From: Bacilli bacterium
GTDB taxonomy: Bacteria > Bacillota_I > Bacilli_A > RFN20 > CAG-449
Assembly (NCBI GenBank): GCA_900755065.1
Contig: CAAEFC010000043.1
Span: 1 to 64,000 of the forward strand
Reading direction: 5' to 3'
DNA length: 64,000 nucleotides
Shown: in pieces, positions 33,311-41,597 of the stretch
Position numbering within the stretch: the first letter of the stretch is position 1
How the letters are laid out: each line of letters starts with the position of its first letter
The notes under the pieces: model-generated
Databases searched by the model: none
What the model was told of the DNA's origin: nothing
Seen by the model: the letters and a program-made list of their open reading frames with translations, nothing else
Translations under genes and position numbers: made by a program

Positions 33311-33607
33311 ATGAATCAGCAAGGAAACACACGCGGCAATCCTTTTCAACGGATTCTGGAACGATTTTCTCCTAACGAACTGACTCTGCTCGGGTTCGCT
33401 CTGGGATTTTCGTGGTCGCAGGGGCTTTCCGCGCAGGAATTGAACACGTTGGGAAACTTTATTCTTTTAATCGGGCAGGTCATGGTAACCAATGCGGCTC
33501 AGATCAATTTTATAAACAGTTCCATCTATGGAAACATTTCTCAGACCGATATCGAAGCCATTACCCAATTGGTTCTCGATGAGATCCGAAGAAAGGGTAA
33601 TCTATAA
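33311..33607 (+). CDS. Hypothetical small protein, 98 aa
   Basis: A small protein with FSPNELTLLGFALGFSWSQG and LNTLGNFILLIGQVMVTNAA, both amphipathic or hydrophobic, then an acidic C-terminal helix. Similar 90-residue proteins of unknown role occur in clostridia; that is recalled, not searched. The ribosome-binding site is poor. The end overlaps the convergent P-type ATPase gene by 6 bases. Confidence 0.6.
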   Translation: MNQQGNTRGNPFQRILERFSPNELTLLGFALGFSWSQGLSAQELNTLGNFILLIGQVMVTNAAQINFINSSIYGNISQTDIEAITQLVLDEIRRKGNL

Positions 33608-36184
33608 ATTCGTTTTGTAGAATCGGATCAGAATTTCGTGGAACAGCAACGGCAGGGAACTCAGCAAGAGGACGATCAGCCATTCCACAGCCGACAGTGG
33701 AACCGTATCGAAAATCCGATTGAAAAACGGGATTTCGATCACGATGAATTGGAGAATCAATCCGACGAAAAACGCGACGAGGCGAAGCGGATTCCGGTTT
33801 TTCAGGATCGTCGGCAGATGCGCTTTGACATTGCTCATACCGATCATGTGAAAGATTTCGCTGATGCTCAGGCAGGAGAAGGCCAACGAACGGGCTTTGT
33901 GGAGAACTGCTTCGTTTTCCAGAATCAGTCTCAGATTTCCTAACGTCGGCGCGACGTTCATCTCGGATAACTCGCTAAGGGGAACGATCAGATAGCCCAC
34001 CGCCGTGACGAACGCGATGAGAAGTCCGTAGAAAACGGTAATAAACAAGCCCTTATGATGAAAAAGCGATTCGTTCTTCTTTCTCGGTTTTTCTTTCATG
34101 ATGTCGTCGTACTTTTTATCGCTTCCCAAAGCCAAAGCCGGCAGAGAATCGCTGATCAGATTGACCCAGAGAATGTGAATCGAAATCAACGGGGCCGGAA
34201 GATTCATGAAGACGAACATCAGAATCGAAACGACTTCGCCCAAATTGCTCGACAGCAGGAAAAGAATGGCTTTTTTGATGTTGATGAAAACGTTTCTTCC
34301 CTCTTCGATCGCTTTCTCGATCGTCTGAAAGTTGTCGTCTTGCAGAATGATATCGCTCGTGGATTTGCTGACATCGCTTCCGTTGATGCCCATTGCGATG
34401 CCGACGTCGGCCTTTTTTAACGCCGGCGAATCGTTGACACCATCTCCGGTCATCGCGACGATGTGGTTGCGGGACTGATAGTACTCCACGATCCGGACCT
34501 TGTGAACCGGGTTGACTCTGGCGAACACCGAATAATGTTCCAGACGGTCGTCGTCGATCTTCAACTCGGAGATCTCCCCTAAATCCAGACACTCGTTCTT
34601 GTTTTCGCAGATTCCGATCTGCTTTCCGATCGCATAAGCCGTATTGATGTGATCGCCGGTGATCATGATCGTCTTTACGGAGGCCTCCCGAAGTTTTTCG
34701 ACCGATTCGCCGATCTTCTCTCTCGGCGGATCGATCAGACCGACCAAGCCCAGAAAGACCTGCGCGTATTCATTCATGCTGTAAGAATAGGAAAAAGCGA
34801 TGACTTTCAGGGCTTGCGAAGTCATTCTTTCGTTTTGTCGGATCAGTTCTTGCCGGTATGCTTCGTCCAACGGAACTTCTTTCTGATGAAAATAATAGTA
34901 TTTGCAACGGGAAAGAACGACTTCAAAAGCGCCTTTGGCGATCAACGAAGTCTGCGCATTCAGTTTGCAGACCACTTCCATGATCTTCGATTCGCTCGAA
35001 AAAGGAATCTCTTTGATCCGGTGACACCTTTGCTTGACTTTCTGGTAATCGTCGACGTATTGATTCAAAGCGATTTCCAACGGATCGCCGACTTCCAGAG
35101 AGGCGTTGTTGTTGAACACGAAAGCCTCTTCGAGAATCGTGTTCCGGATATCTTCCGTAATCCGTCCGTCGAAATAGATCGACGTCACTTTGAGTTTGTT
35201 TTCCGTCAGGGTTCCCGTCTTATCCGAGCAGACGACATCGACCGACCCCAACGTTTCCACACTGGGCAGTTTCCGCACGATCGCATTGACTTTCACCAAC
35301 TTCATGACTCCGAGCGAAAGGACGATGGTCACGACCGCAGGCAATCCCTCCGGAACCGCGGCAACGGCCAGCGAGATCGCGAAGATCAGATATTCGACCA
35401 AATTATAGCCCATGATCAGCGCGTACAATAAGACGGCAGCGACGATCAGGATCGTGAAAATTCCCAAAAACCGGGACAGGACGTTCAGCCGGTTCTGCAA
35501 AGGGGTAGAAGAATCGGCGTCTTCGATCAGATCGGCGATTTTCCCGACTTCGGTATTCATGCCTCTTCGCGTGCAGATTCCCTTTCCGTTTCCCCGAATC
35601 ACTTTGGTCGACATAAAGGCCTCGTTGATTCTTTCTGAAATAATTTTATCCGAAAAATCCCGGTCGGAAATGTTTTTCGTAACCGGAAGAGATTCGCCGC
35701 TTAAAAGCGACTCGTCGATTTGCAAACTGTTGGTTTCAAATAAAAACAGATCGCACGGCACGATATCGCCCTCTTGCAGATAGACGATGTCGCCGTCGAC
35801 GACGTTATACGCCGGAATCTTGATCAGTTTTCCCTCCCGAAGAACGTTCGCATGCGGCGAAGCCATTTTCTTTAAGGATTCCAGCGCTTTCTCGGCCTTG
35901 AATTCCTGAAAAGCGCCTAAAAAGGCATTGAGAATCAGAACGATCAGAATGATGATCACGTCCAGATACTCTTCCAGAAAAAAGGACAATACGACGGCGA
36001 AGAGCAAAAGATAAATGGTCGGATCGTTAAACTGTTTGATCAGCGTGATGAGAAAACTTTGCGATTTGGCTTTTTTCAGTTCGTTCAATCCGTTTTTCGC
36101 CAATCTCTTTTTCGCTTCGGCTTCATTCAGTCCGATGTTGATTCTTACTTCGTGTTCTTCAATCAGATGTTCCAGGTATTTCAT
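33602..36184 (-). CDS. Ca2+-type P-type ATPase (P2A/PMR1-like)
   Basis: An 860-residue cation pump with all functional signatures. LLSGESLPVT is the actuator loop, AAVPEGLPAVVTIVLSLG is the M4 ion site, CSDKTGTLTENKL holds the phosphorylated Asp, TGDGVNDSPALKKAD is the hinge and WVNLISDSLPALALG is M6. The M4 Glu and the M6 Asn and Asp match the calcium site of SERCA-type pumps, so Ca2+ export is likely. The start at 36184 follows AAAGGGA; the ATG at 36202 is less well placed. Monocistronic by position. Confidence 0.93.
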   Translation of the reverse strand: MKYLEHLIEEHEVRINIGLNEAEAKKRLAKNGLNELKKAKSQSFLITLIKQFNDPTIYLLLFAVVLSFFLEEYLDVIIILIVLILNAFLGAFQEFKAEKALESLKKMASPHANVLREGKLIKIPAYNVVDGDIVYLQEGDIVPCDLFLFETNSLQIDESLLSGESLPVTKNISDRDFSDKIISERINEAFMSTKVIRGNGKGICTRRGMNTEVGKIADLIEDADSSTPLQNRLNVLSRFLGIFTILIVAAVLLYALIMGYNLVEYLIFAISLAVAAVPEGLPAVVTIVLSLGVMKLVKVNAIVRKLPSVETLGSVDVVCSDKTGTLTENKLKVTSIYFDGRITEDIRNTILEEAFVFNNNASLEVGDPLEIALNQYVDDYQKVKQRCHRIKEIPFSSESKIMEVVCKLNAQTSLIAKGAFEVVLSRCKYYYFHQKEVPLDEAYRQELIRQNERMTSQALKVIAFSYSYSMNEYAQVFLGLVGLIDPPREKIGESVEKLREASVKTIMITGDHINTAYAIGKQIGICENKNECLDLGEISELKIDDDRLEHYSVFARVNPVHKVRIVEYYQSRNHIVAMTGDGVNDSPALKKADVGIAMGINGSDVSKSTSDIILQDDNFQTIEKAIEEGRNVFINIKKAILFLLSSNLGEVVSILMFVFMNLPAPLISIHILWVNLISDSLPALALGSDKKYDDIMKEKPRKKNESLFHHKGLFITVFYGLLIAFVTAVGYLIVPLSELSEMNVAPTLGNLRLILENEAVLHKARSLAFSCLSISEIFHMIGMSNVKAHLPTILKNRNPLRLVAFFVGLILQFIVIEIPFFNRIFDTVPLSAVEWLIVLLLSSLPLLFHEILIRFYKTNL

Positions 36185-36405
36185 AGGATCCCTTTCTTTC
36201 AAGAAATTATATGAATCCGAACCTCTTTTTATTTAAAAAAGAAAAGGCGATCGCTTCCTTTTGCCTGATTTCGTACCGCTTGCGCTTTCAAAAAGTTCGA
36301 GGTCATAAACCTTTGACGGAGTTGCTTTCAAAGGCATTTCTTCCTTCGTTCATGATTTTGTTCATCGGCATTTGAAAGATATCCTTTTCTTTTTTCAAAA
36401 TCGCA

Positions 36406-36433
36406 TTCGATTTCGATGCGGATATGGTATAAT
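36406..36433 (+). promoter_or_regulatory. Possible promoter for the SUKH-fusion gene
   Basis: A good TATAAT (36428-36433) with a weak TTCGAT (36406-36411) and a 16-base spacer, 47 bases before the ATG. Confidence 0.45.
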
Positions 36434-36480
36434 CGGAATGCAAAAGGATACGAAGAAACGAACCTTACGGAAGGCTGCGT

Positions 36481-37776
36481 ATGGAAAGAAAAAATAAGGT
36501 TACGATCGACAGGTTTACTCAATACAAAAAACAAAAAACGCTCGCGCTGATCTTTACGACTGTGGTTTTCGTCGGCGCGGCGGCGGTTGGCGTTCTGCTC
36601 GTCCTTTCAGAGGTTTTATACGGTCAAATCGAAGAGTTTGCCTTACTGCCTTTGGGATATAGAATCACGATGTATGTTTCGCTGATACTTGTATTCGGCG
36701 GGCTTATCGGCTGTGGGTTTACCAAAAACAGACAGAATACAACCCAGACGGAACTAACGATAAACATCGCCATGTTCTTTATCGGTTTCACCCTTTCTTT
36801 ATTCTTTGCTCTTTGTCGCGCGGAAGGCTACTGGAATAACGTTTTCATTTGCATTGGAGGTGCGATCAGTTCGGTTGCTTTTTTTCTGGGAATCGCCAGT
36901 TTGATCGGTTTATCCAAAAAGTCAAAAAGCGTTTATGCCGCTTTATTGAAATCCTATGCCCGAGAGCGCCAAACATCGTCTTTAAAACTGATCCCGGCGT
37001 CCCTCATCGAAGTTATAGAAGTAGAAGAATATTTTAACGCCATGCTACCCACTGACCTCGTTGAATTCTTATTGGAATTTAACGGGGACGGAGAACTTTT
37101 GTTTTCGACCGGACAAATCGTTGAAATTACCCAACATTTTCGCGAAAATCTGAAAAATTCTCCATTCAAAGCCGATCATTTGTGCTTCATCGGCCATGAC
37201 GGAAAGGGAAACTATTTCTGCTATTCGATTCTGGAAGACGGAATAATAAGCAGCGATTTCATCTGCTTGTGGAATCCTAAATCGGAAAAACTCACGCCTG
37301 TCGCGGATACACTTCCAGAACTCATCTCGAAATATTACAGCGGTTTGTTAAACATCGCGGGTTGCGACGATTCAGATGAAAAGCAAACAGCCTCTTATGA
37401 AAGCAAAGAATACGATTTCTTCGTCGAATGGTGGTCGAATGTAAATGAGAAGGATATCGAAAACGATGAAAAACTGTTCGGCGCCTATCAAATCATGTGG
37501 TACTATAACGAGATCGCAAACGGCGGTTTTGATCAGTTTTGGGATTTTGCCGAAAACAGCAAATGGGACTTACAGCGCATGCAAAAAAGATTCGATAAAC
37601 TGCTTCCGCAGGAACAAGTTTTCCTGTTTTCAGAAGCGTTGGAAGCCCATATGCGCGGACAGGACTGCGAACAATATAATGCCCTTTTTGATTACAGTGC
37701 GTTTGATGAACAAATCTTGCCTCAAATCGCAAAAATGGTCGCGGAAACTTTGGAAAAGCAAAACGATGCTTTCTGA
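36481..37776 (+). CDS. Membrane-anchored SUKH (SMI1/KNR4) - DUF4375 fusion
   Basis: A 431-residue protein in three parts. Four membrane helices fill about 20-150. A SMI1/KNR4-type SUKH domain follows at about 165-290 (ALLKSYARERQ…, LPTDLVEFLLEFNGDGELLF, then SDFICLWNPKSEKL). The C-terminal 120 residues match DUF4375/DMP19 (MWYYNEIANGGFDQFWDF). SUKH and DMP19-like domains are both known as immunity or nucleic-acid-mimic modules near polymorphic toxins. No toxin gene is adjacent. A membrane-tethered double immunity protein is an inference. It has its own promoter and is monocistronic. Confidence 0.75.
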   Translation: MERKNKVTIDRFTQYKKQKTLALIFTTVVFVGAAAVGVLLVLSEVLYGQIEEFALLPLGYRITMYVSLILVFGGLIGCGFTKNRQNTTQTELTINIAMFFIGFTLSLFFALCRAEGYWNNVFICIGGAISSVAFFLGIASLIGLSKKSKSVYAALLKSYARERQTSSLKLIPASLIEVIEVEEYFNAMLPTDLVEFLLEFNGDGELLFSTGQIVEITQHFRENLKNSPFKADHLCFIGHDGKGNYFCYSILEDGIISSDFICLWNPKSEKLTPVADTLPELISKYYSGLLNIAGCDDSDEKQTASYESKEYDFFVEWWSNVNEKDIENDEKLFGAYQIMWYYNEIANGGFDQFWDFAENSKWDLQRMQKRFDKLLPQEQVFLFSEALEAHMRGQDCEQYNALFDYSAFDEQILPQIAKMVAETLEKQNDAF

Positions 37777-37861
37777 TGCATCAATAATCCACGCCGAAAA
37801 GAACTTTAATGCGTCAATAGAAGGTAAAAAAGACGGAAAATAATTTGTTGATAATTTTCAA

Positions 37862-37897
37862 GCAAAAAAAAAGGATAATGCTTTTTCATTATCCTTT
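37862..37897 (-). terminator. Terminator of the 37941-38390 gene
   Basis: AAGGATAATG and CATTATCCTT form a 10-base stem, with a long T-run on the minus strand. The plus strand has only a short T-run, so it may act weakly for the SUKH-fusion gene as well. Confidence 0.8.
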
Positions 37898-37940
37898 CAT
37901 ATCGATCATTCTGCAAAAAATGTCCTTAATCGAAATGCTT

Positions 37941-38390
37941 TTACTTTCTTCGGGATCGCCGCAATCCTTTGGCGTTTTTGCCTTTAAAGACATAAATCCG
38001 AATCTCTTTACCATCCTCAATGTACGTTATTGCCCCCGTTTGATCGTTATTGTATGTAATCCTGTAATTCCTTCTTTTTAATTCTTTAAAAACCAGATTG
38101 TATGTTAAATTTTTGTATCGCTCATACAACAGATTTTCCATTTTTGCCATGATCACAGCAGCGAGCACCGCGGCGACAATCACGACGACGATCAACCAAT
38201 AGAGACGTTTAAGCCACAGCAAACACAAAACAGCGGAGACGAGTGCCAGTATCGCGAAAAAAGCAAAAAGACCCGAAGCGATCCAGATCGCTCTTCTTTT
38301 CCGTAGAAACAGGCGGTACTCTTCTTCGTCCTCAAAATGAAGCAAAAAAGTTCCCCCTTGATACAATTGAATTCTTGTCTGAAAATCCAT
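37941..38390 (-). CDS. Two-helix membrane protein, unknown
   Basis: A 149-residue protein with a short N-terminal soluble part (HFEDEEEYRLFLRKRR), two adjacent membrane helices (about 33-80) and a basic cytoplasmic tail ending KGLRRSRRK. Not recognised. GGGGAAAAAG precedes the ATG. It lies 30 bases after the M50-like gene, probably co-transcribed, and ends in a terminator. Confidence 0.7.
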   Translation of the reverse strand: MDFQTRIQLYQGGTFLLHFEDEEEYRLFLRKRRAIWIASGLFAFFAILALVSAVLCLLWLKRLYWLIVVVIVAAVLAAVIMAKMENLLYERYKNLTYNLVFKELKRRNYRITYNNDQTGAITYIEDGKEIRIYVFKGKNAKGLRRSRRK

Positions 38391-38420
38391 CTTTTTCCCC
38401 TTTCCGAAGATGCGTTGATT

Positions 38421-39548
38421 CTATTCGACGTACCAGTCCGGGTGATCGACCTGAATCGATTTGATGGTTTCGTCGATAATGGCTTTCTCTTCTTCGATCC
38501 GGTTGAGATATTTGTATCGCTTCGCCAGTTTATCTTTCTTATAGTACAAATTCAGATATTCATCGTAATTGGTCTGCATATACGCGGAAACATACAGGCA
38601 GATTTTAATGCTTTCAAAATTGTTCTTGTTTCTCACGACGTTGCGAATATCGTTTTTCAGTTCCCAGAAATAACGGTCGCTTTCTTCAAAGCGTTTCTGC
38701 CGGCAGTACTCGTAAATCTTTCCGGAATAGCCGAGATAAACTTTTGAAAGATCCGTGATCTCCTGACTGTTTTCGATCAGCGTCTCGCACGTTCTGAGCG
38801 CTTTGGTAAACTCCTGATGATCGATCAGATAATAGTAATCGAAGTACAGACCGTCCAGTTCAAACGGAATCGTCGGATTTTTGTATTCGTAATATTCCAA
38901 ATTCGTGCGGCCGTTCACCAAAGCCTCGTACTGCTTCATATTGCGGTGATAGAGTTCCAGAGCGTTGCCTTCCTTGATCAGACGCCAGGTGAACCCGTCG
39001 TTGTTGGAATCGAAGCGCAGAGGAATCAGATTTCCGAAACAGACGAACGGAATGATGCTGAACATGAAAATCAGGTAGTATTTCAGATCCATTTCCTGAT
39101 GAAGGAACGCGGCGACCAGAATCGCGGCGACGAAGAACGGAAGCGAAAAGAGGCTTCCCCCCAGAAGATAGAGACGATAGTTCGGATTCTCTTTTTTCGG
39201 CGCCATATAGACCTGACAGCCCAAACCCGTGAATGACGAAAGTCTCACCTGCGTCCGATTGTCCTTGTTCTTCACAAAAGACAGAAACCAGAAATTGAAA
39301 CTGACGAGCCGATAGCCGGCCAGAAGACCGAAAAGGTATTTTCCCAGATAATACAGGCTTACCGAAAGCAGGTAACCGCCTAAAAGAACGATGATATCGA
39401 ACAGGTAGATGTTGATATCCACGTAGGTGGCTACGTAAAGCATCTGGTAGAGCATCAGCGCCAGCAAACAGCCGGCGGCGATCAAGAGAATAAAGACCAA
39501 AAGCGATAAATTGCTGTAATGCTTGACCGTGTTTTTCTTTTCTTTCAT
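38421..39548 (-). CDS. M50 (site-2-protease-like) membrane protein without zinc motif
   Basis: A 375-residue protein with two N-terminal membrane helices, a third carrying SLYYLGKYLFGLLAGYRLVSF at about 64-84, and more helices to about 185, then a long helical cytoplasmic part. The family in clostridia normally reads HELGHLIFGLLxGYxFVSF at this point. Here the HExxH zinc ligands are YYxxK (66-70), so no metal can bind as usual. GLGCQVYMAPKK and the later SNNDGFTWRLI also follow the M50 pattern. It is probably an inactive homologue with a tetratricopeptide-like tail. It follows the alcohol dehydrogenase gene by 3 bases. Confidence 0.65.
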   Translation of the reverse strand: MKEKKNTVKHYSNLSLLVFILLIAAGCLLALMLYQMLYVATYVDINIYLFDIIVLLGGYLLSVSLYYLGKYLFGLLAGYRLVSFNFWFLSFVKNKDNRTQVRLSSFTGLGCQVYMAPKKENPNYRLYLLGGSLFSLPFFVAAILVAAFLHQEMDLKYYLIFMFSIIPFVCFGNLIPLRFDSNNDGFTWRLIKEGNALELYHRNMKQYEALVNGRTNLEYYEYKNPTIPFELDGLYFDYYYLIDHQEFTKALRTCETLIENSQEITDLSKVYLGYSGKIYEYCRQKRFEESDRYFWELKNDIRNVVRNKNNFESIKICLYVSAYMQTNYDEYLNLYYKKDKLAKRYKYLNRIEEEKAIIDETIKSIQVDHPDWYVE

Positions 39549-39551
39549 CTT

Positions 39552-40730
39552 CTAATCCTCCCATGCGTTGCGATAGATTCTTTCCGCCAGAGACGCGTCT
39601 AACGGAATCCGGGAGTCGAAAATCCGCGTGCCGTGCGCCGTCAGAGAATCGACCATTTTCATTATATCACTTTCCGATACGGAATACTCTTTTAATGCAG
39701 TAGGAATCTGAAATAAATGCGCGAAATCTTTCATCATGCGGGAAGCCCGTTCTGTCCGTTCGGAAAATGCGAGCGCATCGTCGATTCTTAACACTTCGTC
39801 ATAAAACCTTTCAAATTTCTTCCGATCCTTTTCGGCGCAGATTTCGATCCAACTCGGGATTAACGCCGCGAGTCCCGCGCCGTGAGCGATGTTCGGATAC
39901 AGTCCGGACAATTCGTGTTCCAGTTGATGAATCGGCATTTTCGCTCTTTTCCCCAGACTCGTGATTCCGTTATGCGAATAGGAAGAAGCCAGCATCAGAT
40001 TCTTCCGCGCTTCAATATCCTTCGGATTTTCCGCTAAAAGGCGGCCGTTATCCAACGTACACCGCATGATTCCTTCCGCGAGATAATCGCTGAATTCGTT
40101 GCGTTCCGAAAAATTGAAGTACCGTTCAAACGAGTGGGAGAAGATGTCCACCGCGCCGCACCCGGACGTGTAAAGATCAAGCGTCAATGTCAGTTCCGGG
40201 TTCTCGATTGCAAACAGCGGTCGGTTCAGATCGCTGTTGAATCCTCTTTTCAGTCGATCCTTTCTTGAAGAAATCACGCAGGAAGAAGAAAGTTCGCTTC
40301 CGCTTGCGGCGTTCGTCAGAATGACGCCCAAAGGCAAAGCACGCGCACTCAGCGCCTTGTGAAGCGAAAGATCAAACGGATCGCCTGAATAATAGACGCC
40401 GTTGGCGATCAGTTTCGCCGAATCGATGACGCTTCCGCCGCCGACGGCGAGAATCATTTCCGCCTGAAATTCGCGACAGAGTGCGATTCCCTTCCGGCAA
40501 AGAGAAACGTCCGGATTCGCTTCGACGCCCCCGAGTTCGACGAATTCGATGCGATTCTCCTTTAAAGACGATACGATCCGATCGTACAGCCCGGTTTCCT
40601 TGATCGATTTTTTTCCGTAATGAAAGAGGATTTTCCGGAAAGAATACGAAGCGATGATCTCCCCGATTCGTTTTTCGCCGTCCTTTCCGAAAAAGATTTT
40701 CGTGGGCGATACAAATTCAAAACTTTCCAT
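39552..40730 (-). CDS. Iron-containing alcohol dehydrogenase (BDH/YqhD-like)
   Basis: A 392-residue group III dehydrogenase reducing aldehydes with NAD(P)H. It has the nucleotide loop AVGGGSVIDSAK near 95, and metal ligands Asp and His in CGAVDIFSHSFERYF plus two further His in HQLEHELSG and NIAHGAGLAALIP. All are present, so it should be active; Fe2+ or Zn2+ is usual. Its start overlaps the kinase-like gene by 14 bases. The lack of a matching pathway nearby leaves the aldehyde substrate open. Confidence 0.93.
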   Translation of the reverse strand: MESFEFVSPTKIFFGKDGEKRIGEIIASYSFRKILFHYGKKSIKETGLYDRIVSSLKENRIEFVELGGVEANPDVSLCRKGIALCREFQAEMILAVGGGSVIDSAKLIANGVYYSGDPFDLSLHKALSARALPLGVILTNAASGSELSSSCVISSRKDRLKRGFNSDLNRPLFAIENPELTLTLDLYTSGCGAVDIFSHSFERYFNFSERNEFSDYLAEGIMRCTLDNGRLLAENPKDIEARKNLMLASSYSHNGITSLGKRAKMPIHQLEHELSGLYPNIAHGAGLAALIPSWIEICAEKDRKKFERFYDEVLRIDDALAFSERTERASRMMKDFAHLFQIPTALKEYSVSESDIMKMVDSLTAHGTRIFDSRIPLDASLAERIYRNAWED

Positions 40731-41265
40731 TTTTCTTTTCCTCCAAATACTTTTTCATTTCTTCGGACATGCGCCAGTACAGACAGCCCCAGTTTTCAAA
40801 ATTCCATTCGTCCGAATACGCGTTGCATTCGTAATCGACATAATACAGTTTCCCTTCGTTGACGACGAAATTCGTCGGAAAATAGTCGATGTTCAACCCT
40901 TTCCGTCGGCACTTTTCCGCCATATCCCGGACCTGTCGGAAATAATCTTCGGTTACCTCGTTTTTCAAAACCAGATCGAAAATCGTCTCTCCTTCGATGT
41001 ATTCCTTGACGATCCACTCCCGTTCCTCGTCGATAAACAGCATTGCAGGCATTCGGATGCCGGTTTCTTTTAACCGCGCATAGTCGTTTTTCTCCGCTTT
41101 GATCTTGTTGCCGAACGAATAGTACGCACACGGCTCGTGATGAATTTTCTTGATGACGACTTCCCTTTCTTCGCTTCGGGCCAGATAGGAATAGCCGCCT
41201 TTCCCGTGTCCGAGAAGGCGTATCACCTCGTAGCGGACCCCCTGAACTTCCATGCTGTCTTCCAT
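40717..41265 (-). CDS. Small protein-kinase-like protein (RIO/Bud32 type)
   Basis: A 182-residue compact kinase fold. The Gly loop is LGHGKGGYSYLA, the ATP lysine is in VVIKKIHH, the catalytic loop is NIDYFPTNFVV (Asp and Asn kept, HRD His replaced by Asn) and the metal motif is DYE in place of DFG. This matches the minimal RIO/KdO-type kinases of bacteria. AAGGAGA precedes the ATG. It overlaps the alcohol dehydrogenase gene by 14 bases, so both are co-expressed. The substrate is unknown. Confidence 0.8.
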   Translation of the reverse strand: MEDSMEVQGVRYEVIRLLGHGKGGYSYLARSEEREVVIKKIHHEPCAYYSFGNKIKAEKNDYARLKETGIRMPAMLFIDEEREWIVKEYIEGETIFDLVLKNEVTEDYFRQVRDMAEKCRRKGLNIDYFPTNFVVNEGKLYYVDYECNAYSDEWNFENWGCLYWRMSEEMKKYLEEKKNGKF

Positions 41266-41597
41266 CGCTGTCTCCTTGATTCTGATTCCGGATTCTTTTC
41301 GGTGTTCTGTTTGCTCTGTCTTCTTCTTTGGCTGAACCTCTTAACGTAAATACGAAATTTTCTATCAAGAACAGCATGACGCCTGCAAGAAAAAATGTCA
41401 AGCGTGTTCAGAAGATTTTTCCGTACGGACAATGATTTCCCGCATTTTTCGCTGTCCAAAAGTTCACGAACGAGTTCTTGCAAGAGACAGCGCGTATCCT
41501 TACGACAGTCGGAAGATGTGTCTCATCTCATTTCCCAAAAATGAAAATTTATTGATTTTGGGAAATACGTATGATAAGATCATTTTGAGGTACTTCT
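41266..41597. other. Intergenic stretch with inverted repeat
   Basis: There is no credible gene on either strand between the divergent kinase-like gene and the second AAA_14 gene. It contains the perfect 11-base inverted repeat at 41530-41566 and a TATGAT (41570-41575) before the plus-strand gene. The rest shows nothing definable. Confidence 0.6.
41530..41566. repeat. Perfect inverted repeat upstream of the AAA_14 gene (copy 2)
   Basis: ATTTCCCAAAA (41530-41540) and TTTTGGGAAAT (41556-41566) are perfect 11-base arms around 15 bases. It overlaps the probable -35 region of the promoter whose -10 is TATGAT (41570-41575). It looks like an operator for a dimeric repressor. Confidence 0.65.
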
